NCBI GenBank assembly: GCA_040882505.1
Contig: JBBEBE010000013.1
Location: 124,001 to 188,000 of the forward strand
DNA length: 64,000 nt
Source: JBBEBE01 sp040882505
GTDB taxonomy: Bacteria; Bacteroidota; Rhodothermia; Balneolales; Balneolaceae
Direction: 5' to 3'
A program made the position numbers and the translations under genes. The notes beneath the pieces are model-generated. The model was not told where the DNA came from and searched no databases. It saw only the letters and a program-made list of their open reading frames with translations. Shown here in pieces: positions 33,848 through 43,758 of this stretch (its first letter is position 1; the number at the start of each line of letters is the position of its first letter).

Positions 33848-36800
33848 TCAAGGCGTACTGTTCGTGAAAAGCTCGTGCTTGCCGGGTGAAGGAGCTGCAT
33901 GGGTACCGGCGCGATAGAAACTCAAGGATTCCCGATGACGAGCAACGACCAAACGAATCACATTGTCGCGCTCCCACGAAACCATCCCCCGAACCTCTCC
34001 GAAGAGATCGACTCCGCTCTGATCCAGAGGAACCAACCGGAGGTCTCTCTCCTCAGTTATGGTCACCACCCGCATGGGTTGGGACGTGTAACTACCCGCT
34101 TGCGGGTCCACCGCATCCAGATTTCCGCCCAAGACCAATTCCGGGCGACCATCTCCGCTCAGATCGACGACTTCGATTGCGAAAAGCGGGGCTAGCTGAA
34201 CCTCCATCGGGAGCGATTCTACTTGAAACTTATCTCCCTCTTCATTCCAGAACACCGTAGATGCCAACTCATAAGCCCGGTAGACCTCCATCCACTTCTG
34301 TTCCTCCGGTGAAAAAATTTCCTGCATCGTTCGGCCTGCATACGACGCATGCGTTGGAAATCTGGATCTCATCAACGGTATACGATCGACCAAGTGGTGC
34401 CACAAACGAACCGGGAACGGACCCTCTCCATCCCGATACCGAGCCAGTATCTGATCCAGTCGACCCCGGCGATTCACATCTCCAATCCACAGCTCCATCG
34501 GAGCCCGTTCGGTCGCTTGAAACCTGGAATTGAGACCATGATTTCCTCCGATGATTTCCGGAAAGCCGTCCCCATCCAAATCACCTACAGCAACGCTGCT
34601 CCACCAACCCTGACTTCTGTCCAGTCCATGCGCCGATGAGTCGAGTCGTTCCAATCGCCCATCCCGATTCAAGAACACAGTTACGGGCATCCACTCCCCG
34701 ACGACCACCAGATCCATTCGTCCGTCTCCATCCAGATCGCCCCAAGCCGCATCGGTGACAGCCGGGGTTTGCAGTTGATCGGGCAGTAGTCCGGGTGCCA
34801 GTTCCTCTGTACGGTCTTCGAACTGCCCGGTGGAGTTCGAAACCAGTACCCGACCACCAACCGGCGTACCGTACCCGGTTCCATTCAGGTTGGAGTGAGG
34901 GGCCATCCGGTCCAGTACGACCAGCTCCGGGCGACCATCCCCGGTGATGTCTGCTGCCGATACGGCGCCGGTTGGGTGAGGTCCGTTCAAGCGGGCCGGT
35001 AGTCGATCGCTCTCGTTTGTCAGACCGGTTTCGTCTGTCCAAACGTAGAGACGATCGGCAAGCTCGCTCGACCCTGCAACAAACTCGCTGCTTCCGCTGC
35101 CAACATAAAGCGCGACACTTCGGGTGTCCGGCAGAGAGATAAATTGACACGCGGTATCCTCCGATGCGCGATCGGCGAGCAATACCTGACTTGAACGAGG
35201 CGGGAAATGGCCCGAATCATCCTGAATCAAGAGTACTCCGGGATGGCCATGCCCTCCTCCAACATATAGATCCGTCAACCCATCTCTGTTGATGTCCCCC
35301 GAGCAGAGAGGTGGACCCTCTGTGGAAAGAAAATGAAACAGAAGCGGGTCATGTGACCACGAACTCGCTTCCACCTCCCTGTGTTCCCATTCCGACTCCA
35401 TCACCTCATCATCTCTAGCCAACAGTCGGGCGGGAAACACCGTCCGGTCGTCCATGTCCCGACGCATCTGTGCATCCTGCTGATTCACCTCAATCACCCG
35501 GTTGGCCTCCAGACTCAGATGCATACTTTGCCGTCCGTCCGGCCAGAACACCTGGAGCGTATCGACCCGGTTCAACCCGGGACCCAATCCGAAGTGCAGC
35601 ACCGGGTCCACGGACGACTGAAATCCCCTCTGAAGCATCTGTTCTCCGTAGATCTGTTTCTCTCCGATCACAAGTTTGACCTTGGCTCCCACGCCCAATG
35701 TATTGGGAGATTCTCCCATTAGCCGAATACGAATCCACCCGTTTTCCGGATTCTGTTCGCTCGTACGGTTTTGGTAGAGAAACGCCTCCTGATTCACGTT
35801 GTTTACAACCAGATCCAAATCGCCGTCTCCATCCAGATCGCCCCAAGCGGCCCCGTGGGAAAAAGAGGGAGTCCCCAGCCCCCACTGATCAGCCCGTTCT
35901 TCAAATTGAAGTGGCCTCGTCTGTTCAAACAGGGTATTCGGAAGAGGGGTCGAGGGGGTTGCCTCATCCAGTGCCTGATAGTCGAGGCGTCCATTCGGAT
36001 GAAGATAGGCCCGAACATATTCGAGGTCTGCCAACTTCCGGAGGTGATCCTTGTCTGTGACATCCCGGTAGAACCCATTCGGAATAAACACATCCCGATA
36101 GCCGGAGTGGTTCAAGTCGGCCATCAATCCGCCCCAACTCCAATCGGTGGCGTCGAGACCCGTCAATCGGGAGATTTCGCTGAACCGGCCTCCTCCGAGA
36201 TTCAAATGGAGCGTATTACGCGTAAACTGCCTGTGGAACCCTTGCCTTTCCTCGTCCAGGAGTCGGGGCCACTCAATGAAATCGCTCACCGTTTTCAGAC
36301 GCTCCTCTGATCGGGGGAGCATGTCGGTAATCAAAATCTCCGGCAGCCCGTCACCATTTAAATCGGCCATGTCCCCACTCATCGACGTTGCACTGATGGC
36401 ATCCATACTGCTCGTCAAGACCTCCCTGAACGTGCCGTCCCCGTTGTTCATATAGAGGTAATCGCGCTCGAAAAAATCATTCGAAACGTAGATATCCAAC
36501 CAGCCATCCCCATCCAGGTCTCCAACCGTGGCTCCCAGCCCAAAGGCTTCCTGATTGGAGTATATACCCGCCTGCTCCGAGACCTCCGTGAAGAGACCTT
36601 GATCGTTTCGATACAGCTTGTCCCCGCCGTATTCGTCTCGTTCCGACCGATCCGACGTCCCCGGGTCCATCTCCGAAACCACACGATTCGGATCGTTGTT
36701 TACCAGGTAGGCATCCAGATCCCCATCGCCGTCATAATCAAAGAAAACGGCATGGATCGAGTGGGCCGGATCATCCAGTCCATAGGTTTTGGCCTGTTCC

Positions 36801-37273
36801 CTGAACGTACCGTCTCCATTATTGATGTAGAGCTCGTTTCGTCGGCTCTCCGGTCCGGAGATACCGGAATAGGTTACATAGATATCAGGGTGTCCATCGG
36901 AATTGATATCGACCAAACTTGCTCCGGTGGTCCATGCACCTCTCCCCCCCACACCGGCTTCTTCCGTGATCTCCCGAAACCGGAAATCACCGAGATTTTC
37001 ATAGAGTCGGTTCGAGCCCTGATTGGATGTAAAAAAAAGTTCCGGAAGATCATCTCCGTTCAGGTCGCCAACAACCACTCCCCCACCGGCATAGAACTCC
37101 TTGTTGGAATAGATATGGTTGTTGTTGGTTGGAACCACCCGGTTCACAAAATCGATACCGGACACCGATGCATCGATGAGTTGAAAGCGCTTTTCTGTCG
37201 CATCCGACGTACAACTACAGAGAAAAATGGAGACCCATCCCATCGAAAGATATGCCGTTTTTAACCCACCCAT
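33848..37273 (-). CDS. FG-GAP/VCBS repeat lipoprotein with ASPIC/UnbV domain (CRTAC1-like), copy B
   Basis: 1141 aa, clear paralogue of copy A across its whole length: the same opening VNRV...NNHIYSNKEFYAGGG, the same repeat spacing, the same EQMLQRGFQSSVDPVLHFGL in the UnbV segment, and the same second propeller (CSGDINRDGLTDLYVGGGHG). Signal MGGLKTAYLSMGWVSIFLCS with a lipobox LCSC. Divergence between copies is substantial, so the duplication is not recent. A 217-base gap with no gene separates the copies. The shared context with a PQQ-type sugar dehydrogenase and a TonB receptor suggests a sugar or surface-polymer theme, which is inference. Confidence 0.9.
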   Translation of the reverse strand: MGGLKTAYLSMGWVSIFLCSCTSDATEKRFQLIDASVSGIDFVNRVVPTNNNHIYSNKEFYAGGGVVVGDLNGDDLPELFFTSNQGSNRLYENLGDFRFREITEEAGVGGRGAWTTGASLVDINSDGHPDIYVTYSGISGPESRRNELYINNGDGTFREQAKTYGLDDPAHSIHAVFFDYDGDGDLDAYLVNNDPNRVVSEMDPGTSDRSERDEYGGDKLYRNDQGLFTEVSEQAGIYSNQEAFGLGATVGDLDGDGWLDIYVSNDFFERDYLYMNNGDGTFREVLTSSMDAISATSMSGDMADLNGDGLPEILITDMLPRSEERLKTVSDFIEWPRLLDEERQGFHRQFTRNTLHLNLGGGRFSEISRLTGLDATDWSWGGLMADLNHSGYRDVFIPNGFYRDVTDKDHLRKLADLEYVRAYLHPNGRLDYQALDEATPSTPLPNTLFEQTRPLQFEERADQWGLGTPSFSHGAAWGDLDGDGDLDLVVNNVNQEAFLYQNRTSEQNPENGWIRIRLMGESPNTLGVGAKVKLVIGEKQIYGEQMLQRGFQSSVDPVLHFGLGPGLNRVDTLQVFWPDGRQSMHLSLEANRVIEVNQQDAQMRRDMDDRTVFPARLLARDDEVMESEWEHREVEASSWSHDPLLFHFLSTEGPPLCSGDINRDGLTDLYVGGGHGHPGVLLIQDDSGHFPPRSSQVLLADRASEDTACQFISLPDTRSVALYVGSGSSEFVAGSSELADRLYVWTDETGLTNESDRLPARLNGPHPTGAVSAADITGDGRPELVVLDRMAPHSNLNGTGYGTPVGGRVLVSNSTGQFEDRTEELAPGLLPDQLQTPAVTDAAWGDLDGDGRMDLVVVGEWMPVTVFLNRDGRLERLDSSAHGLDRSQGWWSSVAVGDLDGDGFPEIIGGNHGLNSRFQATERAPMELWIGDVNRRGRLDQILARYRDGEGPFPVRLWHHLVDRIPLMRSRFPTHASYAGRTMQEIFSPEEQKWMEVYRAYELASTVFWNEEGDKFQVESLPMEVQLAPLFAIEVVDLSGDGRPELVLGGNLDAVDPQAGSYTSQPMRVVTITEERDLRLVPLDQSGVDLFGEVRGMVSWERDNVIRLVVARHRESLSFYRAGTHAAPSPGKHELFTNSTP

Positions 37274-37500
37274 ACTCGAAACCCTGCGTTTCTGATTGTC
37301 CTTCAGAACAGACGTTTACGCACTCTTTTCCCGTAACCATACACTCCTCAATATGAAAAAAAATGTAAAGAAAATATAAAATTCATCCGGTGATGTGGAT
37401 TGGGAGCGGGAGGATCTAGTGGTCAAGCGCACGGCTCGATATGAAGACCCGGACCCACCACCATGCATACCATCCACTTCCCGATTCGAACATGCCGGAC

Positions 37501-37540
37501 AAAAAAACGCCCTGACGAAAAAGATTCCGACAGGGCGTTT
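37501..37540 (-). terminator. Intrinsic terminator of the sugar dehydrogenase gene
   Basis: AAACGCCCTG (37505-37514) pairs with CAGGGCGTTT (37531-37540) around a 16-base loop. Read on the minus strand the stem is followed by a run of T (bases 37507-37501). It lies 65 bases after the stop of the minus-strand gene. Confidence 0.88.
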
Positions 37541-37604
37541 CCAATTTTTTATAGGTCCTATCCGATTCGACCCGTGTCGAATCGGTCAACGATCACTCAG
37601 TGGT

Positions 37605-38855
37605 TCATTGAACCGGCTCGAGTCGTACGATGGGCGTCACCTCGCCTCCACGATCGTCGGTTGCCAGATAGATGTACCCATCCGGTCCGGTCCGAATGTC
37701 CCGGATTCGAAACTCGCCGGGCAGTAATCGTTCGGCAGTGATGAACCGGTCTCCATCGACCACCACACGAGAAAGTTCCCGGTAATTGTTGGACATACCC
37801 GCAACAAAAAAGCTTTCTTTCCATTCAGGGAATGCATCTCCGTTGTAAAACGTGAGACCGCCAGGAGCAATGGATGGTGTCCAGTGGTAAATCGGTTTGA
37901 GCAGCTCGGGATCGTTCACCTTGTCATGCAGGGGTTCTCCTTCCCCGTAATTGACTCCGAATCCAATGACCGGCCATCCGTAGTTCTCACCCGGACGGGA
38001 GAGGTTCAACTCGTCTCCTCCCTGCGGCCCGTGTTCAACAGCATAGACCCCCTGAGTTTCGGGGTGAATCACAAGACCTTGTGGATTTCGGTGACCATAG
38101 CTCCAGATCGATGGCAGTGCACCCTCTTGATTGACAAACGGATTGTCGTCGGGTACGGACCCGTCATCATGAAGACGCACAATGGTTCCATGATGGAGGG
38201 AGAGATCCTGAGCGGGATGCTCACGCTGCGCCTCTTCACCGCCGCCCGGATTGACCTGACGATCCCCGATGGTGATAAATAGGTATCCCTGGTCGTCAAA
38301 TGCGAGTCGGGATCCATGGTGCCCACGGCCGCTCTCCCACGCTTCGGCTTCGAAAATTTCCTCGACATCCAGCAATTCATCATTTTCGAATCGTCCGCGA
38401 ACGACCGCTGTTGTTCCCTCCGAATCGTCGGGATTGGCTTTGGAATAGCTGATGTAGATCAAACGGTTGGATTCAAAATCGGGATGAGGCACAACGTCCA
38501 ACAACCCTCCCTGTCCACCTGTTCGGGCTTCAGGAACTCCTGCGACCGGATCCGGCAGCAATTCACCATTGCGGACAATCCGAAGGCTTCCGACACCTTC
38601 ACGGGACCCTGTTCCTGTGAGCTCGGTTACCAGCATGTCTCCATTAGGAAGGAATGCCATGGACCAAGGATGCAAGAGCCCGTCAACCACCTCGACAATT
38701 CGGAAATTGTGTTCAACGGAGCTACGGACCGACGGATCTTCCATGGTTGATGAGGAAGTCGCTTGAGATGACTCCGATGCGCCGCCAGCACATCCAGCCA
38801 AAACAAGCACGGAGCAAGCCAATACATTGGATATCAGTGCTTTCATGGATTTCAT
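37605..38855 (-). CDS. PQQ-dependent sugar dehydrogenase-type lipoprotein
   Basis: 416 aa, soluble glucose/aldose dehydrogenase-like beta propeller (GSDH/HIPL family). MKSMKALISNVLACSVLVLA followed by GCAGG is a lipoprotein signal. Family motifs in order: LLHPWSMAFLPNGDMLVTEL, the GHHGSRLAFDDQGYLFITIG block with the catalytic His, SYGHRNPQGLVIHP, YAVEHGPQGGDELNLSRPGE and NYGWPVIG. Oxidises aldose sugars in the periplasm, with PQQ as cofactor in studied relatives. No PQQ synthesis genes are in this window. Starts at 38855 or 38846 are equally possible; an earlier ATG at 38939 would add 28 residues before the signal. Confidence 0.9.
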   Translation of the reverse strand: MKSMKALISNVLACSVLVLAGCAGGASESSQATSSSTMEDPSVRSSVEHNFRIVEVVDGLLHPWSMAFLPNGDMLVTELTGTGSREGVGSLRIVRNGELLPDPVAGVPEARTGGQGGLLDVVPHPDFESNRLIYISYSKANPDDSEGTTAVVRGRFENDELLDVEEIFEAEAWESGRGHHGSRLAFDDQGYLFITIGDRQVNPGGGEEAQREHPAQDLSLHHGTIVRLHDDGSVPDDNPFVNQEGALPSIWSYGHRNPQGLVIHPETQGVYAVEHGPQGGDELNLSRPGENYGWPVIGFGVNYGEGEPLHDKVNDPELLKPIYHWTPSIAPGGLTFYNGDAFPEWKESFFVAGMSNNYRELSRVVVDGDRFITAERLLPGEFRIRDIRTGPDGYIYLATDDRGGEVTPIVRLEPVQ

Positions 38856-39318
38856 AAATATAGGATTAGGATCGAAAATGGATGTCAATGAAGATATTCG
38901 GGGGGGTGTCAGACGAACAGGCCTGTCTGGGCCGGTCATATCGTCTCGATACCTTTGTCAAATCGCCCGAATCAAGAGTTTATGATAGGATTTCCCCCTC
39001 TCGGATACAAACAGAACCGGTTCGTCCCGGTTTGTTCAACTGCGTCAAACCATTACCCTATGCTGCACTTCACCGGAACGTAAAAGTTCTTAAAATCGTG
39101 TAATACCTTGCCTCCCGGAGTGTTTTCGACGAACGATTCCGCCTATCATTCTCGTTGAACTTTCCATCACCGGATCATGTCCCGATGTCATGCGTCCATC
39201 TTTTTTTGGCCAACAGTCAGACTTGCGAGAACCAATTCTGCCACGAACCTCCCATAATTTCACGAAGGACTCAATGATTCCATCGATACTCATCGACCAT
39301 TATCGTTCGAACTCACGA
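38856..39318. other. Divergent intergenic region
   Basis: 463 bases between the leftward sugar dehydrogenase and the rightward TonB receptor. It should hold both promoters. Only a short perfect palindrome GAACCGGTTC (39014-39023) and short GC-rich repeats were seen; no gene or strong hairpin with T run. Confidence 0.3.
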
Positions 39319-41736
39319 ATGAAAGACGCCTCGACCCCTCGAACATGGATGCTCATACTGTTCATTTTATTGGGAGGAACCCCTCTGTTCGCTCAACCGC
39401 AAAATATTCAACCACAAAACGATATTGTCATTGTGGGTCAGGTTGTAGACTCGGAGGATCTACCCATTCCAGGCGCCTCGGTTGTTCTCTATGAGGGCGA
39501 AAGCAAACAGACCATCATCCGGGGAACGACCAGCGGGCAGGATGGATCCTTCAGTTTACGCGGAAACGAAGGAGACCGTTATCTGGTCATCTCGTTTGTC
39601 TCGATGCAGTCGTTCGAACGATCCGTTACCCTGGAAAATGGAGACACGTTGGACTTGGAGTCCATCACCCTGACCGAACGACAGACAGAGTTGGACGAAG
39701 TCGTTGTACGGGGAGAGCGTTCCTACATGACCATGGATTACAACAGCCGAACCTTTCATGTCGGTGACGACGTCATCAGTATGGGAGGCTCTGCGTTGGA
39801 GGTTTTGGACAATGTCCCGTCGGTGTCTACGGACTTTGAAGGGAATGTGAGCCTCCGCGGGAGCCAGGGCGTTCAAATTCTGATCAACGGACGCCCGTCC
39901 AATTTGGTTCGCAGCGGGACAGACGCCCTGAGCAGCGTACCCGCCAACCTGATCCGGGAGGTCGAGGTGATCACCAACCCCTCTGCCCGTTATGCTGCCG
40001 AAGGGACCGGAGGAATCATCAACATCATCTTGGTCGAAGGAGCCGAACTGGGCTTCAACGGAACCATCCGGGCCAACACTGGGCACCCGCAGGATCACGG
40101 CCTGGGAGTGAACCTGAACTACCAGAGAGGGAGTATCAACTGGTTTGCCAATATTGACGGGGAGTACGAGTCCCGACCGAGATCCCGTCGGATCTATCAA
40201 AGTTTCCACGCCGATACCACCTACGCTTATTTGGAAGAGGGGGATTTCGACAATCAAAGCAGGGAAGGGAGCGCACTTTTGGGTGCCGATATCTATCTTC
40301 CCAAATCCCAAATCCTCACCTTCTCCGGACGTATCGATCAGGAACGCGGAGACAGTGACAACGACGTGCGCTATACTGACTACGACCCGACTGATCCGCA
40401 AGTCTACCGGGAAATCGACGAAAACTGGGATCTGATTCAGCAGATTCAACGGCAGGATACAGAGATTGAAAAAGAACGAGATTACGAGGTCCGCGCACAA
40501 TATGAACGGCAATTTGACGGCCGGGACCACATCCTCCAGGCCGACCTGAATTACGAATTCGGATGGGAGAACGAAGATGCCCTGCTCAATGAAGAGATTC
40601 TGCTGGGAAGCGCCACCCCCCGGGATCAGCGCTCGTTCAGCGAGGAGTTCTATCAGGACCTACGGTTCGATGTGGATTACGAACAGCCGATTGGCGAACA
40701 TGCACGCTTGGAAGCCGGCCTGCGATCCACCGTGGACTGGATCGAGAATGACTACACTGTCGAGGAATTCCGGAACGGAAATTGGCAGGCACCCGACGAA
40801 CCGATCGGATTGGCCGACAATTTCAACTACATGGAGAATGTGAATGCCCTCTATGCAACCTATTCCGGTGATCTGGGCAGTATAACCTACCAAACCGGTC
40901 TGCGGGCAGAAAACACCCGAATCGAAACCCGGCTGGACCAGACGGGGCAGCAGAGCGACCAGAACTATTTGAACCTCTTCCCGAGTCTCTTCCTCTCCTA
41001 CGCCTTCAACGAACAGAATACGGTCCAGGGAAGTTACAGCCGACGCATCTCCCGCCCGTGGTCCCGCATGCTTCTTCCGTTCACCGAAATCACCGACTCG
41101 CGGAACCGAAACATGGGGAATCCAGACCTGAAACCGGAATTCGGCCACTCTTTTGAACTTGGGTATCTGCGCTATTGGGAGGGCGGATCCATTCTGAACA
41201 ATCTCTACTATCGTCACCGAACCGATGTGATCGAACGAGTCTCTGAAACGGATGGTGTGGGAATAACAACTCGTCAGCCGATCAACCTCGCCACCGAAGA
41301 TGCCTGGGGAATCGAGTTCACCCTGGACCAACGACTCTTTGAGAGTCTGAACTTCTCGGGAAGTTTCAACATTTATCAGTACGAACGGGAAGGGGCCTAC
41401 CAAGGGGAAGACTATTCGAGCAACTCCAGCTCGTTCTATACCCGGGGACGGCTTCGGTGGCAATTCCTTCCTGGCTGGAATGCCCAAAGCTTTGCCTATT
41501 ATCGTGGCGCCCGTCAAACAACCCAGGGACGGGACGGAAGTTCCTTCTTCATGGGAGCCGGGATCTCGAAACGCTTGATGGATCGACGACTCACGATCTC
41601 CATGAATATCTGGGACTTGTTCAATTCACGAGCCAGTGAAGATGAAGTCATTGAACCAAACTCCTACACCCTGCGTGACAACAGCTGGTCCAACCGAACC
41701 GTACGCTTCAACATCCGGTACAACCTGGGAGGATAG
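39319..41736 (+). CDS. TonB-dependent outer-membrane receptor with carboxypeptidase-regulatory-like domain
   Basis: 805 aa. MKDASTPRTWMLILFILLGG then TPLFAQ is a cleavable signal. An N-terminal beta-sandwich follows (VIVGQVVDSEDLPIPGASVV ... LEEVVVRGERSY-like region ending DEVVVRGERS). Then comes the plug domain (YNSRTFHVGDDVISMGGSAL and LIREVEVITNPSARYAAEGT with GGIINI), and a barrel of about 550 residues ending in the aromatic-rich RFNIRYNLGG. This is the outer-membrane beta-barrel family of Bacteroidota rather than the SusC type, and no SusD partner is adjacent. The ATG at 39319 was chosen to place the signal at the N-terminus; upstream ATGs exist at 39190 and 39274. Substrate unknown. Confidence 0.9.
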   Translation: MKDASTPRTWMLILFILLGGTPLFAQPQNIQPQNDIVIVGQVVDSEDLPIPGASVVLYEGESKQTIIRGTTSGQDGSFSLRGNEGDRYLVISFVSMQSFERSVTLENGDTLDLESITLTERQTELDEVVVRGERSYMTMDYNSRTFHVGDDVISMGGSALEVLDNVPSVSTDFEGNVSLRGSQGVQILINGRPSNLVRSGTDALSSVPANLIREVEVITNPSARYAAEGTGGIINIILVEGAELGFNGTIRANTGHPQDHGLGVNLNYQRGSINWFANIDGEYESRPRSRRIYQSFHADTTYAYLEEGDFDNQSREGSALLGADIYLPKSQILTFSGRIDQERGDSDNDVRYTDYDPTDPQVYREIDENWDLIQQIQRQDTEIEKERDYEVRAQYERQFDGRDHILQADLNYEFGWENEDALLNEEILLGSATPRDQRSFSEEFYQDLRFDVDYEQPIGEHARLEAGLRSTVDWIENDYTVEEFRNGNWQAPDEPIGLADNFNYMENVNALYATYSGDLGSITYQTGLRAENTRIETRLDQTGQQSDQNYLNLFPSLFLSYAFNEQNTVQGSYSRRISRPWSRMLLPFTEITDSRNRNMGNPDLKPEFGHSFELGYLRYWEGGSILNNLYYRHRTDVIERVSETDGVGITTRQPINLATEDAWGIEFTLDQRLFESLNFSGSFNIYQYEREGAYQGEDYSSNSSSFYTRGRLRWQFLPGWNAQSFAYYRGARQTTQGRDGSSFFMGAGISKRLMDRRLTISMNIWDLFNSRASEDEVIEPNSYTLRDNSWSNRTVRFNIRYNLGG

Positions 41737-41879
41737 CCTTGTAGAATCTGCCGGGCCGAACCGCTGACTTTCGGGAAAAGAACCCGTACCTTTCACGTCA
41801 GGTATCTGCCTGGATACGAGTTCACGCCTGCCAGGCCGTCCATTCCGACAGTGTCAGGCGTTCACGACAACCCAGTTTC

Positions 41880-43754
41880 ATGGCATCGAACATTCAGATC
41901 CGTGAAGAGGTCACCATCCGGTTTGCAGGAGATTCCGGCGACGGAATGCAGCTCACCGGCACCCTTTTCACCAACACGTCTGCTCTGCAGGGCAATGACC
42001 TGAGAACCCTCCCCGAATTCCCCGCCGAAATCCGCGCTCCGGCCGGTACCGTTCCCGGAGTCTCCTCTTTCCAGCTCCATTTCGGCAGCAAAGAGATCAT
42101 GACCCCGGGTGATGATTGCGATGTACTGGTCGCCATGAACTCTGCCGCACTGAAAGCGAACCTCCCGATGCTCAAGTCGGGCGGGACCATTATTGCCAAC
42201 ATCGCAGGGTTCGACAAGAAGAACCTGAATCTGGCTCACTACGGCGAGGAGAACAACCCACTCGAGGATGGGTCACTGGAGGGATACGAGGTGATCGAAG
42301 TCGATGTCACCAAACTGACCAAAGAGGCCCTCTCCGATACCGACCTCTCCTTCAAAGAGGTCGAACGTTGCAAAAACATGTTTGTCCTCGGTCTACTCTA
42401 TTGGATGTATGACCGTCCACTGGATTCGACCATCCGGTTTCTGGAGACCAAGTTTGCAAAGAAGCCGGACATTGCCCGCTCCAACGTCCGGGTACTCAAG
42501 GATGGGTACCACTACGGAGAGACGACCGAAGTCTTCTCTGCCCGCGTATCGGTCCAGCAAGCTGCCATTGGCAAAGGAACCTATCGCAACATCACCGGAA
42601 ATGATGCCACGGTACTCGGGCTGGTGGCGGCAACCGACAAGAGTCGATTGCCACTCTTTTTTGGCTCCTACCCGATCACTCCGGCGTCCGACATCCTTCA
42701 CAGCTTGTCGGCCTACAAAAACTTCGGGATCTACACCTTCCAGGCCGAGGATGAAATCGCTGCCATCTCCTCCGCCATCGGGGCTTCGTTTGGCGGGAAT
42801 CTGGGCGTCACCAGCTCCTCCGGTCCGGGCGTCGCCCTGAAAGGAGAAGCCCTTGGACTGGCCGTCATGCTGGAACTCCCGTTGGTTCTCCTGAATGTAC
42901 AGCGCGCCGGCCCTTCTACAGGAATGCCAACCAAAACCGAACAGGCCGATCTGCTTCAGGCGATGTATGGTCGAAACGGTGAGAGTCCGGTCGTAATACT
43001 GGCTCCATCCTCTCCGGCAGACTGTTTCCAGATGGCCTTCGACGCGTGCCGGATTGCAATTGAACACATGACCCCGGTCATCTTTCTCTCCGACGGATAT
43101 CTGGCCAATGGTTCGGAACCGTGGCGATTTCCCAAAGCAGCCGATCTTCCGGACATCCATGCCCGATTCGAGCCGGGCCGAACCGAGAACGGAGAACCGT
43201 TCCTTCCCTACAAACGGGACGAACGCCACGTCCGATCCTGGGCCATTCCCGGAACTCCCGGAATCGAACACCGGGTCGGTGGATTGGAGAAGGAGCACGA
43301 GACCGGAAATGTCTCTTACGATCCGGACAACCACCAGCAGATGGTACATCTTCGGAAAGCGAAGGTACAAGCCGTTGCCGATACCATCCCCGAACAGACG
43401 CTGGACCAAGGCGAGGAACGGGGCGATCTGTTGGTTCTCAGCTGGGGAGGGACCTACGGGTCGGTTCGGACAGCTGTAAAGGATCTGATCGAAGAGGGTG
43501 CATCAGTTTCACACGCCCATCTCCGATATTTGAACCCGTTCCCGAAAAATCTGGGGGGCATGCTTGAACGGTTCGACACAATTGTGGTACCCGAAATCAA
43601 TGACGGTCAACTGGTCCGACTCATTCGGGATCAGTTTGAACGACCTGCACGCGGGATCAACAAGATCAAGGGTCGCCCTTTCTGGGTCGACGAATTGAAA
43701 GAGGAGATTCGTGACCACCTCTCCTCGAAAACAGTAGCCCAATCGAACGGATGA
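41880..43754 (+). CDS. korA: 2-oxoglutarate:ferredoxin-type oxidoreductase, alpha subunit (gamma-alpha fusion)
   Basis: 624 aa. The N-terminal 195 residues are the gamma domain (IRFAGDSGDGMQLTGTLFTN, PEFPAEIRAPAGTVPGVSSF). The pyrimidine-binding alpha domain follows (FGSYPITPASDILHSLSAYK, GVTSSSGPGVALKGEALGLA) and a C-terminal domain (LRYLNPFPKNLGGMLERFDT). With KorB it converts 2-oxoglutarate or another 2-oxoacid plus CoA to acyl-CoA and CO2, reducing ferredoxin, in place of or beside the NAD-linked dehydrogenase of the citric acid cycle. The size and fusion are standard for aerobic Kor enzymes of this group. korB starts 4 bases later. Substrate specificity is inferred. Confidence 0.93.
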   Translation: MASNIQIREEVTIRFAGDSGDGMQLTGTLFTNTSALQGNDLRTLPEFPAEIRAPAGTVPGVSSFQLHFGSKEIMTPGDDCDVLVAMNSAALKANLPMLKSGGTIIANIAGFDKKNLNLAHYGEENNPLEDGSLEGYEVIEVDVTKLTKEALSDTDLSFKEVERCKNMFVLGLLYWMYDRPLDSTIRFLETKFAKKPDIARSNVRVLKDGYHYGETTEVFSARVSVQQAAIGKGTYRNITGNDATVLGLVAATDKSRLPLFFGSYPITPASDILHSLSAYKNFGIYTFQAEDEIAAISSAIGASFGGNLGVTSSSGPGVALKGEALGLAVMLELPLVLLNVQRAGPSTGMPTKTEQADLLQAMYGRNGESPVVILAPSSPADCFQMAFDACRIAIEHMTPVIFLSDGYLANGSEPWRFPKAADLPDIHARFEPGRTENGEPFLPYKRDERHVRSWAIPGTPGIEHRVGGLEKEHETGNVSYDPDNHQQMVHLRKAKVQAVADTIPEQTLDQGEERGDLLVLSWGGTYGSVRTAVKDLIEEGASVSHAHLRYLNPFPKNLGGMLERFDTIVVPEINDGQLVRLIRDQFERPARGINKIKGRPFWVDELKEEIRDHLSSKTVAQSNG

Positions 43755-43758
43755 CACC

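Noticed and set aside
30247..37273. Possible tandem DNA repeats in the FG-GAP genes
   Set aside because: The repetition is at protein level (DxNGDGxxD); the DNA copies are diverged and irregular, so they are not a satellite or CRISPR.
39014..39023. GAACCGGTTC palindrome as a regulatory site
   Set aside because: Short and likely by chance in GC-rich DNA; no second copy or promoter element seen close by.
39556..40530. Long minus-strand frame of 324 codons inside the TonB receptor
   Set aside because: Antisense shadow of a gene with clear domains. The product has no coherent motif.
42393..43409. Minus-strand frame of 338 codons inside korA
   Set aside because: Antisense shadow; the korA motifs on the plus strand are unambiguous.
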